NCBI RefSeq assembly: GCF_000368265.1
Contig: NZ_KB851217.1
Location: 69,319-133,318 of the forward strand
DNA from: Acinetobacter brisouisimilis
Lineage (GTDB): Bacteria; Pseudomonadota; Gammaproteobacteria; Pseudomonadales; Moraxellaceae
Direction: 5' to 3'
DNA: 64,000 nucleotides
The position numbers and the translations under genes were made by a program. This document shows, piece by piece, positions 1 to 9,158 of the stretch (positions within the stretch are counted from its first letter, which is position 1; each line of letters begins with the position of its first letter). The notes beneath the pieces are model-generated. The model saw nothing but the letters and a program-made list of their open reading frames with translations, was not told where the DNA came from and did not search any database.

Positions 1-2454
1 AAAGAGTTTTTAGCTCAGTTAGTTCTGCCCAATAACAAAACCATAGAGTGTCATGTGGCACCTTTTACAGAACGCCTAGGCAAAAAACCTGTCTGGGTCA
101 TGGTGGTACGAGACATTACAGAGCGTCAACTTTTACTGCAAAGCGTTCAGAAACGTGTAACAGAAGTACGTTGTCTGAACCAGATCAATCAACTCTGTAA
201 CAATACCCATATCAGCATGACTGAATTGTTGAATAAAGCATTGGAAATCATTCCTTCTGGCTTTTCCTCTCCAGAACAGGTTTATCTGCAGATTAACAGT
301 GAATGGGGTATTTTTGGCGCAGATACTCCTCTGCAAACATCATGTCTGCAGTCAGTATTTGCCAATGATACCAAGCGATTCGGAACCTTAACTGTCTGGT
401 ATAATCAGACACAGAGTACACTAGCCTTTCTGCCTGAAGAACAACGTTTAATTGACCATATTACTAGTCAAATCACCGACGTTCATACCCGACTAAAATC
501 ACAGGGCCGTGTAGCACGTTTGACTTATCTCTATCGTTTGCTCAGTGAAACCAATCGGGTAATTGCCCATAGTCAGAATCAACATGATATGTTTGCAGAA
601 TTACAGCAGGTTCTGCTACAGCTTGGCAGTTTTGATAAAATTTTGATTGCACTTAAAGTTGATGATCAAGCTGATAGTCCATTGCTAGTTCAGTTCCACC
701 ATAATATTGCAGAGAACATGCTAGAAATCTTGTATAAAGTATTACAGCAGGACGAAAATCCTCCGCTGAAGCAAGTAAAAAATACAAGTTCAGATGTAGA
801 TGTTTATACCTATAATCTGCTCAGTCCCCCTCATAAATATTTTACTCCAGAATATAAAATGTGGAGACAATATTTAAACCAAGAGCAGGTGCGCCAGGTC
901 GCATTGACCCCTTTGTTGCTTAAAGGCCATTTCTTGGGAATGGTTGGACTGTATACTACAGGTCAGGTTGAATTTGATGAAGAACAGATTCAATTATTGC
1001 AAAACCTCTCTAGAGATATTTCATCTGCACTAGAACGGTTTTCAGCGGAACAGCATCGTAAAATTGCTGAAACTTATTCACAGCAGATGGAGAACCGTTT
1101 TCAGCAAGTCTTTTTGCAGTCTCCTGTACCAATGCAGATTATTTCTATACAAGATGAACATATTCTAGCTGTCAATCTAGCCTATGAAAAATGGCTAGGA
1201 TATAACCTCGAAGATTTTCAAAATCGGGAAGTTTGGCTGAAAGAAGTAGCACCCAATGAAGAACAAAAACAGCTCATACAACAGAGTTGGGAAGAAGCCT
1301 TGCAGTTAGCGAAGAATGGCAAACAAGTAAAGCTTCCTGAAGTTACCTTAATTGCAAAAGATGGTAGCCAACGCATCGCACAGCGCACGCTGGAGATTGT
1401 CGGCAATGATGTGATTCTCGCTTGGATCGATCTGACAATAATCCGAAAAACTGAGCAGGCATTAAAAGACAGCGAGCAGCGTTTCCGTGGTATGGTGGAA
1501 CAAACCTTGGTCGGGATGTATGTACTGCGAGACAATCGCTATCTCTACGTCAACCCAAGTTATGCCGAAATGCTGGGTAGGTCTTCCACAGAACTCACCG
1601 ATCATAATTTCCTTGAATTTACTAATGCTACAGCAGAAAATATTGAACGAATTCATCAGACTAATGATCAATTTCAGGTCACAATTCATCTGAATATTCC
1701 CTATACAGTTCCTGTGCAACATAAAAATGGGCAGATACGAGAATTTGCTTTGCATGCCCGTAGCATCATTTGGGATGATGGCTTACCTGCAGCGATTGTG
1801 ATGGCTCAGGACATTACCGAACAAAAACAGGCTGAAGAGCAAATTGCTAGGCAGGTTAAACAGCTAGAAGCGACGATGTATGGCACATTACGGGCAGTCT
1901 CAACCATGATGGAAATGCGTGACCCCTATACTGCAGGTCATGAATACCGTGTTGGACTGATTGCCAGTGCGATTGCCAAAGAAATGGGATGGGATGAAAA
2001 GCGTTGCTTCCAAATGGAGGAAATTGGACTCGTGCATGATATTGGTAAAATTTCCATCCCTTCCGAAATTCTAACCAAACCTTCACGTTTGAGTTATTTA
2101 GAAATGGAAATGATGAAAGGTCATGCGCAGGCTGGTTATGAAATTCTCAAGGATGTTCCCTTTAATATCCCGATCGCCGAAATTATTGGTCAACATCACG
2201 AACGGATGGATGGCTCTGGTTACCCTAAAGGCTTAAAAGGGGATGAGATTCGTCTTGAAGCACGTATTCTGGCAGTGGCCGACGTGATTGAATCCATGTC
2301 TACCCATCGTCCATACCGTGCTGCTTTAGGTGTGGATGCTGCCCTTGTAGAAATCTTGCATGGGCGTGGAACGGTTTATGATGCAGACGTTTGTGATGCA
2401 GCAGTACGCTTAATTAAGGAAAAAGGATACGTCCTGCCAATTTTCACCCAGTAA
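1..2454 (+). CDS. HD-GYP cyclic-di-GMP phosphodiesterase with PAS/GAF sensors (5' end outside window)
   Basis: The frame is open from base 1, so the true start lies upstream; the GTG at 55 is only the first start-like codon inside the window. Order seen: end of a PAS domain (VRDITERQ), a GAF-like segment (about residues 35-165 counted from 55), a second GAF-like segment (about 170-345), two PAS domains (about 350-470 and 480-605, the latter ending QDITEQKQ), then an HD-GYP domain (about 610-795). The HD motif VHDIGK and the HHERMDGSGYP motif are intact, so it should hydrolyse cyclic-di-GMP to GMP. No membrane segment is visible in the part present, suggesting a cytoplasmic sensor enzyme. It heads a neighbourhood rich in c-di-GMP enzymes. 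The input signal of the GAF/PAS modules is unknown. Confidence 0.93.
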   Translation, partial: KEFLAQLVLPNNKTIECHVAPFTERLGKKPVWVMVVRDITERQLLLQSVQKRVTEVRCLNQINQLCNNTHISMTELLNKALEIIPSGFSSPEQVYLQINSEWGIFGADTPLQTSCLQSVFANDTKRFGTLTVWYNQTQSTLAFLPEEQRLIDHITSQITDVHTRLKSQGRVARLTYLYRLLSETNRVIAHSQNQHDMFAELQQVLLQLGSFDKILIALKVDDQADSPLLVQFHHNIAENMLEILYKVLQQDENPPLKQVKNTSSDVDVYTYNLLSPPHKYFTPEYKMWRQYLNQEQVRQVALTPLLLKGHFLGMVGLYTTGQVEFDEEQIQLLQNLSRDISSALERFSAEQHRKIAETYSQQMENRFQQVFLQSPVPMQIISIQDEHILAVNLAYEKWLGYNLEDFQNREVWLKEVAPNEEQKQLIQQSWEEALQLAKNGKQVKLPEVTLIAKDGSQRIAQRTLEIVGNDVILAWIDLTIIRKTEQALKDSEQRFRGMVEQTLVGMYVLRDNRYLYVNPSYAEMLGRSSTELTDHNFLEFTNATAENIERIHQTNDQFQVTIHLNIPYTVPVQHKNGQIREFALHARSIIWDDGLPAAIVMAQDITEQKQAEEQIARQVKQLEATMYGTLRAVSTMMEMRDPYTAGHEYRVGLIASAIAKEMGWDEKRCFQMEEIGLVHDIGKISIPSEILTKPSRLSYLEMEMMKGHAQAGYEILKDVPFNIPIAEIIGQHHERMDGSGYPKGLKGDEIRLEARILAVADVIESMSTHRPYRAALGVDAALVEILHGRGTVYDADVCDAAVRLIKEKGYVLPIFTQ

Positions 2455-2475
2455 AATTTCTGGGTGATTTTTTTT
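2445..2475 (+). terminator. Rho-independent terminator of the HD-GYP gene
   Basis: Stem CACCCAG / CTGGGTG with an 8-nt loop TAAAATTT (which includes the stop codon), followed by A and eight T. The stem begins inside the last codons of the gene. Confidence 0.85.
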
Positions 2476-2837
2476 ATACTTTTATAAGTGCATAATGATG
2501 CAAATATTCATATTAAAAACAGAAAATGAGCATTGCTGATACTGCTTATTTGGAATGAATAACCGAGAAGCAGCTTTACGTACTCACAGTTAATCTCCGA
2601 ATGCAATAATTGATACAACATTGCTAAAAACTGACAAATCGTGAAAAAAATAGCGAGAATACAAACACCTTAAACGGTTTCTAAAAAGTAGAGAAATATG
2701 AGGTTTATCTCAAGTAAAAATGTCCGTTTTTAGAATATTTACTTTTGCAATTTTCTTAGCAGACAGTTTGAGATGCTGGTCAATACTCGCATCTGGCTAT
2801 ACTGTGATTGATTGTTTTTTCGATGCTTTTAGTATGA
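2476..2837. other. Gene-free gap with a solo IS end
   Basis: No plausible gene. The only recognisable content is a 30-bp stretch resembling the end of the IS at 58.5-60 kb (listed separately). The two flanking genes converge on this gap. Confidence 0.6.
2655..2684 (+). repeat. Solo terminal repeat of an IS1202/ISNCY-like element
   Basis: These 30 bases match 59942-59971, the outward end of the IS at 58541-59973, at 27 of 30 positions by eye (core GAGAATACA, then TTAAA, then GGTTTCTAA). No transposase or partner end is nearby and no dif-like site follows, so it is probably a relic of a lost related element. Confidence 0.5.
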
Positions 2838-4284
2838 TCAGCATTTATTTGAATAAAAATCAGTAAGCTCAACAACCTTATTTCGACCTGTCCATTTGGC
2901 TTGGTAAAGTGCCTGATCGGCTTCATGCAGCAACTCTTCCAGTGTTGATGTTTTATGCGGCATATTCCAGCTAATGCCTATACTGATTTGAATAGAAATT
3001 TCCTGATCTTCTCCAACATAGAACTGTTTGTTTTCCAGATGAAAACGAATACGTTCAGCAACGCTAAAAGCTGATTCCCTACCGACATTATTGAGCATGA
3101 TGGCGAATTCCTCCCCCCCCCAGTCTGCCGAAGATATCCGACTTGCGTAAATGTTCTTTAATCGTATTGGCACAAATCTGTAAGGCAAAGTCGCCAGCCT
3201 GATGACCGTAACGATCATTGATCGATTTAAAGTGATCAATGTCGAGCATTAAAATGGCAAAGGATTGTTGCTTTTGTTGGGCAGTGCTCATGGCATCTTT
3301 AACTGCCTGATAAAACTGGCGACGGTTAAAACTTTGTGTCAGTTCATCATGGCTGGCATTGTGTTTTAATTCCCGAATCAGTTTGCTGCGTACCGCATTG
3401 ATGTTGGATACAGTGAGCGGTGCAAGTGCCATCATGATTGCACCCATGCGAATGGATAAAATGCTTGATAGATATCCCACACTATGCGAAATCAGATGCT
3501 GATGGCTGGTATGATAAATAATGACAGTACAAGCAATAGTATTAATCAGCGCCAGTGGGAAAGGTGCATAACTCAGCGCACACCAAATTAAGGCAGCAAT
3601 CGGAAACAGTAAGGAGCCAGGACCTTGGTCATAATAGCTGATCAGTAAAGAACAGATTAAGGCAATCACTGGCAGCAAGGTACTCCATGGGAAATCTTGT
3701 GTTTTTAAACGCAGTAATGCTTGGATTAAAATCCTACGTGGTGGGTAGCTGATTATAAGAGGCAAAACCAAAATAGCATTTTGCATTTCTGCCGAAAACC
3801 AGTCGCTAAATTCATAAATAAACGGGTTCTGCATAAAGGTAGTGTTAACTAAAGGCACAACGCTGACGGCAAATAGTGCCCCTAATGCACTGCCCACCGC
3901 ACAGAAGACCAGTAGAAATAAATATAAATATCCATAATGGGTTTTATGAATTTGTTCAGTAAAGTGACGGTAAAGCCATAAGACGATGGCCACATAAATC
4001 AGGTTAGCCATGGTCAGTACTGCGGTTAAAATAAAGGCTGAACCCGTGACCAAGTCTGCCAACATGTAGCCCGTAATCGCACCGAGCCATGCAAGTAGAT
4101 GGCGCGTATGAGGAAAACGAATCAGCAACCCCAGTAGCACCGAATTGGCGGGCCAGAAAGAAGCCAGAAAATCGACTGGACGGGTGGCAATACCTAACAG
4201 GCAAAAGGCAAGAATAACAATCGCAAAAATGGCAAAATGCAGCAAAGCAGTATGATGACTCAATGGGCGAATCGACTTGGGCAC
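2838..4284 (-). pseudogene. MASE1-GGDEF diguanylate cyclase, frameshifted at a G9 run in the GGEEF motif
   Basis: The N-terminal ~285 residues hold eight or so hydrophobic helices typical of MASE1 membrane sensors, followed by a GGDEF domain (DELTQSFNRRQF, LDIDHFKSINDRYGHQAGD). On the minus strand the codons for the active-site motif contain nine consecutive G (plus-strand C 3113-3121). With nine, the frame reads RLGGGGIRHHAQ and stops at about 3088; with eight it would read RLGGEEFAIML and continue to 2838 through the rest of the domain (ISIGIS, ADQALYQAK). Thus one extra base splits a ~480-residue protein. It could be a sequencing error, a true pseudogene, or slipped-strand phase variation. 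As read, the cyclase would be inactive. Start ATG at 4284. Confidence 0.85.
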
Positions 4285-4631
4285 TGCAATATCCTTTAAA
4301 GCCTTTGGCTGGCCTGTATAATGTACAGGAATGAAGAAAATTCAAACCATCCAGCAATGCTGTGTGAAGTCCGTTTTCTGCAAGCGATTGCAGATGATGC
4401 TAAAATTTCCGCCTGCATTTTAAGAGGTTTTACTGATCATTAAAAGTTCAAAATGTCATAGAAAAAGCAAAAAATAAGAAAAAATGATCATTTATGAGTG
4501 AGTTTATTAAAGTGTCTAACTTTTGGGATGAGAATAGGTGTCCAAGTCGTTATGGATTTTACACTAATGTCGAGTTGAAATGATGAATGCTCGATATGCC
4601 ATGAGGGCCTAGATTTCCCCCGTAACCTATC
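4285..4631. other. Intergenic gap, no feature recognised
   Basis: About 350 bp between ribA (ends here on the minus strand) and the MASE1 gene start. It should contain the promoter of the MASE1 gene. I see no ORF, strong hairpin or IS end. Confidence 0.5.
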
Positions 4632-5246
4632 CTAAAAATCATTCTTTTCATACATGTGCGACATACGTTTTTGCTTTGTTTCTAAGTAACCTTTATTAAA
4701 AATATTTAAACCTACAGTTAAAGGAACGCGCTCAACTACATTGATATCTAAATCTTCCAATGCATTGATTTTAAGTTGGTTATTCGTAATTAGCCTTGCC
4801 TCTTTAACTTGTAGATAATCTAGCATAACAGCGCACATGTCATACTGACGAGCATCAGCAGGTAAGTTTAATAACAAGTTTGCATCAAGAGTATCGTGCC
4901 CTTGATCTTGAAGCGCATATGCACGAATTTTATTGGTTAGTCCTATTCCACGGCCTTCTTGACGTAAATATAAAATTACACCTTGCCCTTCATCATTAAT
5001 CATTTTCATTGCTGAATGTAATTGTGGACCACAGTCACACTTTAATGAACCAAAAGCATCGCCAGTTAAACATTCAGAATGCATTCTGACCAAAACAGGT
5101 CTTGTCGGAGTAGTCTCTAGCCCTTTAGCAAGAGCAACATGTTCTTCACCAGTGCTTTGATCCTGAAATGCTATAATTTCAAAATTGCCAAAAGCAGTAG
5201 GTAATTTAGATTTAGAAATGAATTTGATAGCCACTGATTTATCCAA
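4632..5246 (-). CDS. ribA: GTP cyclohydrolase II (riboflavin biosynthesis)
   Basis: 204 residues, the normal length for a stand-alone RibA. It converts GTP to 2,5-diamino-6-ribosylamino-4(3H)-pyrimidinone phosphate, formate and pyrophosphate, the first committed step to riboflavin, FMN and FAD. The zinc site is visible as [20 protein letters not shown] (three Cys), followed by [10 protein letters not shown] (catalytic Arg region) and the TNN...K segment near residue 155. It ends [10 protein letters not shown], similar to other RibA tails. It is a single gene, flanked on both sides by c-di-GMP enzymes and 3.9 kb from a LOV protein that would need FMN. No FMN riboswitch consensus was recognised upstream. 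It may be a second copy in the genome, which cannot be seen from here. Confidence 0.94.
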   Translation of the reverse strand: MDKSVAIKFISKSKLPTAFGNFEIIAFQDQSTGEEHVALAKGLETTPTRPVLVRMHSECLTGDAFGSLKCDCGPQLHSAMKMINDEGQGVILYLRQEGRGIGLTNKIRAYALQDQGHDTLDANLLLNLPADARQYDMCAVMLDYLQVKEARLITNNQLKINALEDLDINVVERVPLTVGLNIFNKGYLETKQKRMSHMYEKNDF

Positions 5247-5565
5247 TGATATTTTAAATGCCAGTAAAAAATACTATTTGCAAAAAATAAAAGATATTTA
5301 ATATCAATTACATAATGCAATTAGATTAAAATCTAGTAAGTATTACCATATTTCATATGACTCAGAATAATTTAAGCATTTCTTTAAAAGATGAAATTTC
5401 GATTTTGATAATAGTTGTTGATGAGTGAATTTTATGTGAAACCCTAAATAACTTTGACAACATTTCCAGAAATATCCAGATCAGGCGAAACATATGATTT
5501 ATAGAGGTCATTTCAATCTAGCAATCTCTATAAATCACACACCTTATCAAGTTAAAGAATGTATA
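5247..5565. other. Intergenic gap between ribA and the hemerythrin cyclase
   Basis: About 320 bp, AT-rich, holding the presumed ribA promoter on the minus strand and the 3' end of the cyclase gene. No FMN-element consensus or ORF was recognised. Confidence 0.45.
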
Positions 5566-8500
5566 TTAAACATCCAAAGTATTAATCTTTGTTTTGGAAA
5601 ATAGGGGAAAGAATTTTTTATCAGCTCCCATTAGGCGTAAGTGCCCAACGATTACATCTGAAATCACATATTCAACTAAGCCTTCTAATGAAATTTCACC
5701 GTGTTCGGCTTGTTCTTTGAGAAGCTGTGCTTGTTCTAATAAATGTGCATGTTGCTCAACATGATGCTGTAACTCTTTATAGTCAAATTGCGCTAAAATA
5801 ATTTCTTCATGTGCAAAATGATGAGCCACGTCATCTAATAACTGATCAAGTGCATCCATCGCTTCTGTTTGTCTCTTATCAGACTGTGCAGATAATTGCA
5901 GAAGCTGGCTCGCTTTTTTGAATATTTTCTGATGTTCTGCATCAATATCCGACTGACCGCATATGAATTCATCACGCCAAATTAATTCAACAATATGAGG
6001 AATTATTTCCTTAGCTGGATTCTTAAATAGCTCAATTTTATTACGACCGCCTTTTTTGGCATAGTACATTGCCTCATCACCAAATCGTAACAAATCTCGT
6101 GAGTTATCAGCATTTTCAGGGTACATGACTATACCGATACTCGATGAAATGTTTAATGTAATGCCCGTCTTCATGACAAAAGGTTGCTCAAGTTCAAGAC
6201 GGATTTTTTCTGCAATATTTAAAGCATGTTCAGCAATTTTTGCATCTGGAAGTAAAACAACAAATTCATCTCCACCCACTCGGGCCACGGTATCTGTTTT
6301 CCTGAGTACAGACAGCATACGCTGTGCAACTTGTTTTAATAGCCAGTCACCAGCCGCATGGCCATACTGATCATTTACTGGTTTGAACTTATCAAGGTCA
6401 ATAAAGAGCATCGCCATTCTAGAATGTAATCTTTGACAGGAGCTAATGAGCTGCTGCAAACGATCTTCAAGCATTCGTCGATTAGGTAAATTCGTCAGAC
6501 GATCATAGAAAGCCATATTCCTGATAATAGCTTCTGCAGCTTTACGTTCAGAAATATCTCTTGAACCGCCGATAATCTGAATCGGCTCACCTTTATCATT
6601 CAATATCATATTGAATGCCGTTTCTACAGGAATAGCATGTCCATCCTTATGTAATACTTCGAGTTCTATTGAACCAATTCGGGCGGTTTTATCACCATCT
6701 GCGAGGCGTTTTAAATGTGCTTTTAAAGCTTCTTGCATAGCTGCAAGCATATTTGGAGTGAATGTTCGATATATTGAATGCTCCATGACTTCTTCAGCTT
6801 CCCATCCCCGTAAATATTTGACTGATGGGCTGACATAACTGAACCGTAGGCTAGGCAGCTCTAGTACCCAGATCACATCGGTACTGTTATGAGCAATTAA
6901 TTGATACAAATGCTGTGTTTCTAACAGGGCTTCAGTTAATCGTGACCGCTCTATCACCAACTGAGCTAACTGCGCATAGTCTTCTAATAATGAAATCTGT
7001 GCTGCCGTTGGTACAGCTACATGTCGCAAATAAATTGCAAAAGTTCCTAAAACTTTTCCTGCAGCATTTTTAATGGGTTGAGACCAGCACGCTCGTAATC
7101 CGTTCATCAAGGCATCCTCACGAAAGGCTGCCCAATAGGGATGGGTTGAAATATCATCAACAATGACAGGCTCTCCGCGATATGCGGCTGTTCCACACGA
7201 TCCTATTCCTTCACCAATAGGAACTCTGGAAATTTTCTCTACCCAATCTCGAGGTAAACTCGGAGCGGCACCATGAATAAGATATTTATTATTTTTATCG
7301 ACAAGTAATACGGAACTGTAGGTTCCTAAATGACAATCTTCAATGCTGGTCATCATTTCATCAAGAATAACTTTCATTGGTAGGTTTTCACCTAGCTTCT
7401 TCAAAACCAAATTATTGAGCCACAAATAATGATTTCTGTGAGATAGCTCAAGTTCAGTATGTTTACGCTCTGTTATATCTCGACTTACGGCCAACATGCT
7501 GAAAACTGATTCATTTTTATTATTTAATTTCACTGGTGTTGCATGGCATTCTAACCAACGCTTAGTTTTCTTCGCACCTAAAATTGAAAATTCGAGTACC
7601 CCAGATTGTCCTTTATAAACTTTTTGGCTTAATATTTTAAAATCTTCCTTAAAATTATCTTCAATAAAATTAAGAACTCCTACATTTCTAATTTGAGCAA
7701 TATCCTCAACCTCAAAACAGCTTAGACCTGCAGGATTGATCTCTTCAAGATGATGATCATGATCAATGATCATGACACATTCTGGTTCCGCTTCAAGAAT
7801 GGACTGTAAAAACTGATTTTTTTGTTTCACTATCGCATTGGCTTGGTGAATCTCAGTCACGTCATTAAATACAATCATGATGACTTTTTCATTTTTATAC
7901 TGATCAATCACAGCCAGATCAACCAGCACATCTCGCTGAAAGCCATCTTTACATTGAATCGTTCTTTCTAGTTTAGAAAGGGTCTTTTGACCATATAAAA
8001 ACAAGGGCAAGTTGAGCTTCCAGAAGTCTCTCACTGCGCTTTTGTACTGAATATCCAGGTAAGCATTTTCAAACCAGGCCTCTAAACCAGGGATATCTTC
8101 GGCAGAATAACCAAAGACTTTAGTAAATGCTGGATTCAGATAGACAATTTTTTCCTGACTATTGACCAACATCTTGGGTACAGGTGAAGCATCAATAATC
8201 TTTTTTTCACGTGCTTCTATTCGAACCAAATCTGCCATATTGCTTTTGAGCTGCTGTTTTAGTTCATCATTAATTTTATTGAGCTCAAGCTGACGGTTTT
8301 GTTCAGATAACTTATCCAAACCATGCGTAATCAAAGTTGAAATGGATTTCACATAAAGTTCAGTGATTGACTGACTTCTTTTCAAAGAGATTATTGGCAA
8401 TTTTTGAATAGATGCGAGATAGTCTTCAGGATTAAAACCTAATTCTAACGCTTGCGAATGAAATGCTTCTAAATTAGGCAGCTCTGTAAAAAATTGGCCA

Positions 8501-8832
8501 GTAACGATATTAGCCACATGCTCACCATTTACAAAAATTGGAGCGGCTGTTTTCACTAACCCATTTGCACAATGATAAACTGTATATTTTTCATTTTTAG
8601 TCATCTGCTGTACGAGTACATCGTCATTTTCCAGACAACAAGAAGAGCATGTTTTTATACTTTTATGATATAATTTGGCACAGAGATCTTGCCGACCAGT
8701 CTGAACAACAACATTACCTGCCATATCAACAACAGCATTCGCAACGCCAATCGCTTGATAAAAGCTATCCATTAAATCCTGAATTTTATCCTTTCCAACA
8801 AATTCAATCACTTCATTGAATGACACATGCAT
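5566..8832 (-). CDS. PocR-PAS-PAS-GAF-PAS-GGDEF-hemerythrin diguanylate cyclase
   Basis: 1088 residues. Order: PocR-type ligand domain with a Cys cluster (about 5-170, CSSCCLEND), short coiled coil (175-215), PAS (215-335), PAS (340-460), GAF (470-630), PAS (635-770), GGDEF (775-945) and a C-terminal bacteriohemerythrin (955-1080). The cyclase motif VGGDEFVVLL and the metal/GTP segment FIDLDKFKPVNDQYGH are intact, so it should make c-di-GMP. The hemerythrin has all seven ligands of a di-iron O2 site: AEHQ, HHFAHEE, HHVEQHAH and GHLRLMGAD. Hemerythrin-GGDEF fusions are known O2/redox-responsive cyclases in Vibrio; the PocR addition suggests a small-molecule input as well. No membrane segments. 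Transcribed away from the LOV gene, from a shared 326-bp region. The ATG at 8832 has only a weak ribosome site. Confidence 0.93.
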   Translation of the reverse strand: MHVSFNEVIEFVGKDKIQDLMDSFYQAIGVANAVVDMAGNVVVQTGRQDLCAKLYHKSIKTCSSCCLENDDVLVQQMTKNEKYTVYHCANGLVKTAAPIFVNGEHVANIVTGQFFTELPNLEAFHSQALELGFNPEDYLASIQKLPIISLKRSQSITELYVKSISTLITHGLDKLSEQNRQLELNKINDELKQQLKSNMADLVRIEAREKKIIDASPVPKMLVNSQEKIVYLNPAFTKVFGYSAEDIPGLEAWFENAYLDIQYKSAVRDFWKLNLPLFLYGQKTLSKLERTIQCKDGFQRDVLVDLAVIDQYKNEKVIMIVFNDVTEIHQANAIVKQKNQFLQSILEAEPECVMIIDHDHHLEEINPAGLSCFEVEDIAQIRNVGVLNFIEDNFKEDFKILSQKVYKGQSGVLEFSILGAKKTKRWLECHATPVKLNNKNESVFSMLAVSRDITERKHTELELSHRNHYLWLNNLVLKKLGENLPMKVILDEMMTSIEDCHLGTYSSVLLVDKNNKYLIHGAAPSLPRDWVEKISRVPIGEGIGSCGTAAYRGEPVIVDDISTHPYWAAFREDALMNGLRACWSQPIKNAAGKVLGTFAIYLRHVAVPTAAQISLLEDYAQLAQLVIERSRLTEALLETQHLYQLIAHNSTDVIWVLELPSLRFSYVSPSVKYLRGWEAEEVMEHSIYRTFTPNMLAAMQEALKAHLKRLADGDKTARIGSIELEVLHKDGHAIPVETAFNMILNDKGEPIQIIGGSRDISERKAAEAIIRNMAFYDRLTNLPNRRMLEDRLQQLISSCQRLHSRMAMLFIDLDKFKPVNDQYGHAAGDWLLKQVAQRMLSVLRKTDTVARVGGDEFVVLLPDAKIAEHALNIAEKIRLELEQPFVMKTGITLNISSSIGIVMYPENADNSRDLLRFGDEAMYYAKKGGRNKIELFKNPAKEIIPHIVELIWRDEFICGQSDIDAEHQKIFKKASQLLQLSAQSDKRQTEAMDALDQLLDDVAHHFAHEEIILAQFDYKELQHHVEQHAHLLEQAQLLKEQAEHGEISLEGLVEYVISDVIVGHLRLMGADKKFFPLFSKTKINTLDV

Positions 8833-9158
8833 ATTCTGGTTTCTCTCATGTCTGATTAATCTTCATTCATGAAGTAAATCGAGGTTGAATTAGTACGTGT
8901 TAACAAATTATCATCACTAACCATAACAAACATCAAGAATTTGGTCTAATTGATTAGCATAACATCCTATGTAAAACAGACAATTAAGTGACTAAATTGA
9001 TTGTAATCGCACCTGTTCACATGGTTCGACTTTTTAGTTATGATTAAGCTACAATCAATAAGTTGCTAAAAGTCATTTTTATACTGATACTTTAATTAGC
9101 TGTGACTCTTCATATAAGAAAAAATGATGGATTTCTAAAATAAGTTTGGGAGAGCTAT
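8833..9158. other. Divergent promoter region between two c-di-GMP genes
   Basis: 326 bp separating the start codons of the hemerythrin cyclase (minus) and the LOV protein (plus). Both promoters must lie here. TTGGGAGAGC just upstream of 9159 supplies a good ribosome site (GGGAGAG). No unmistakable operator was found. Confidence 0.5.

Noticed and set aside
5247..5565. FMN riboswitch upstream of ribA
   Set aside because: None of the conserved RFN-element blocks were seen on the minus strand.
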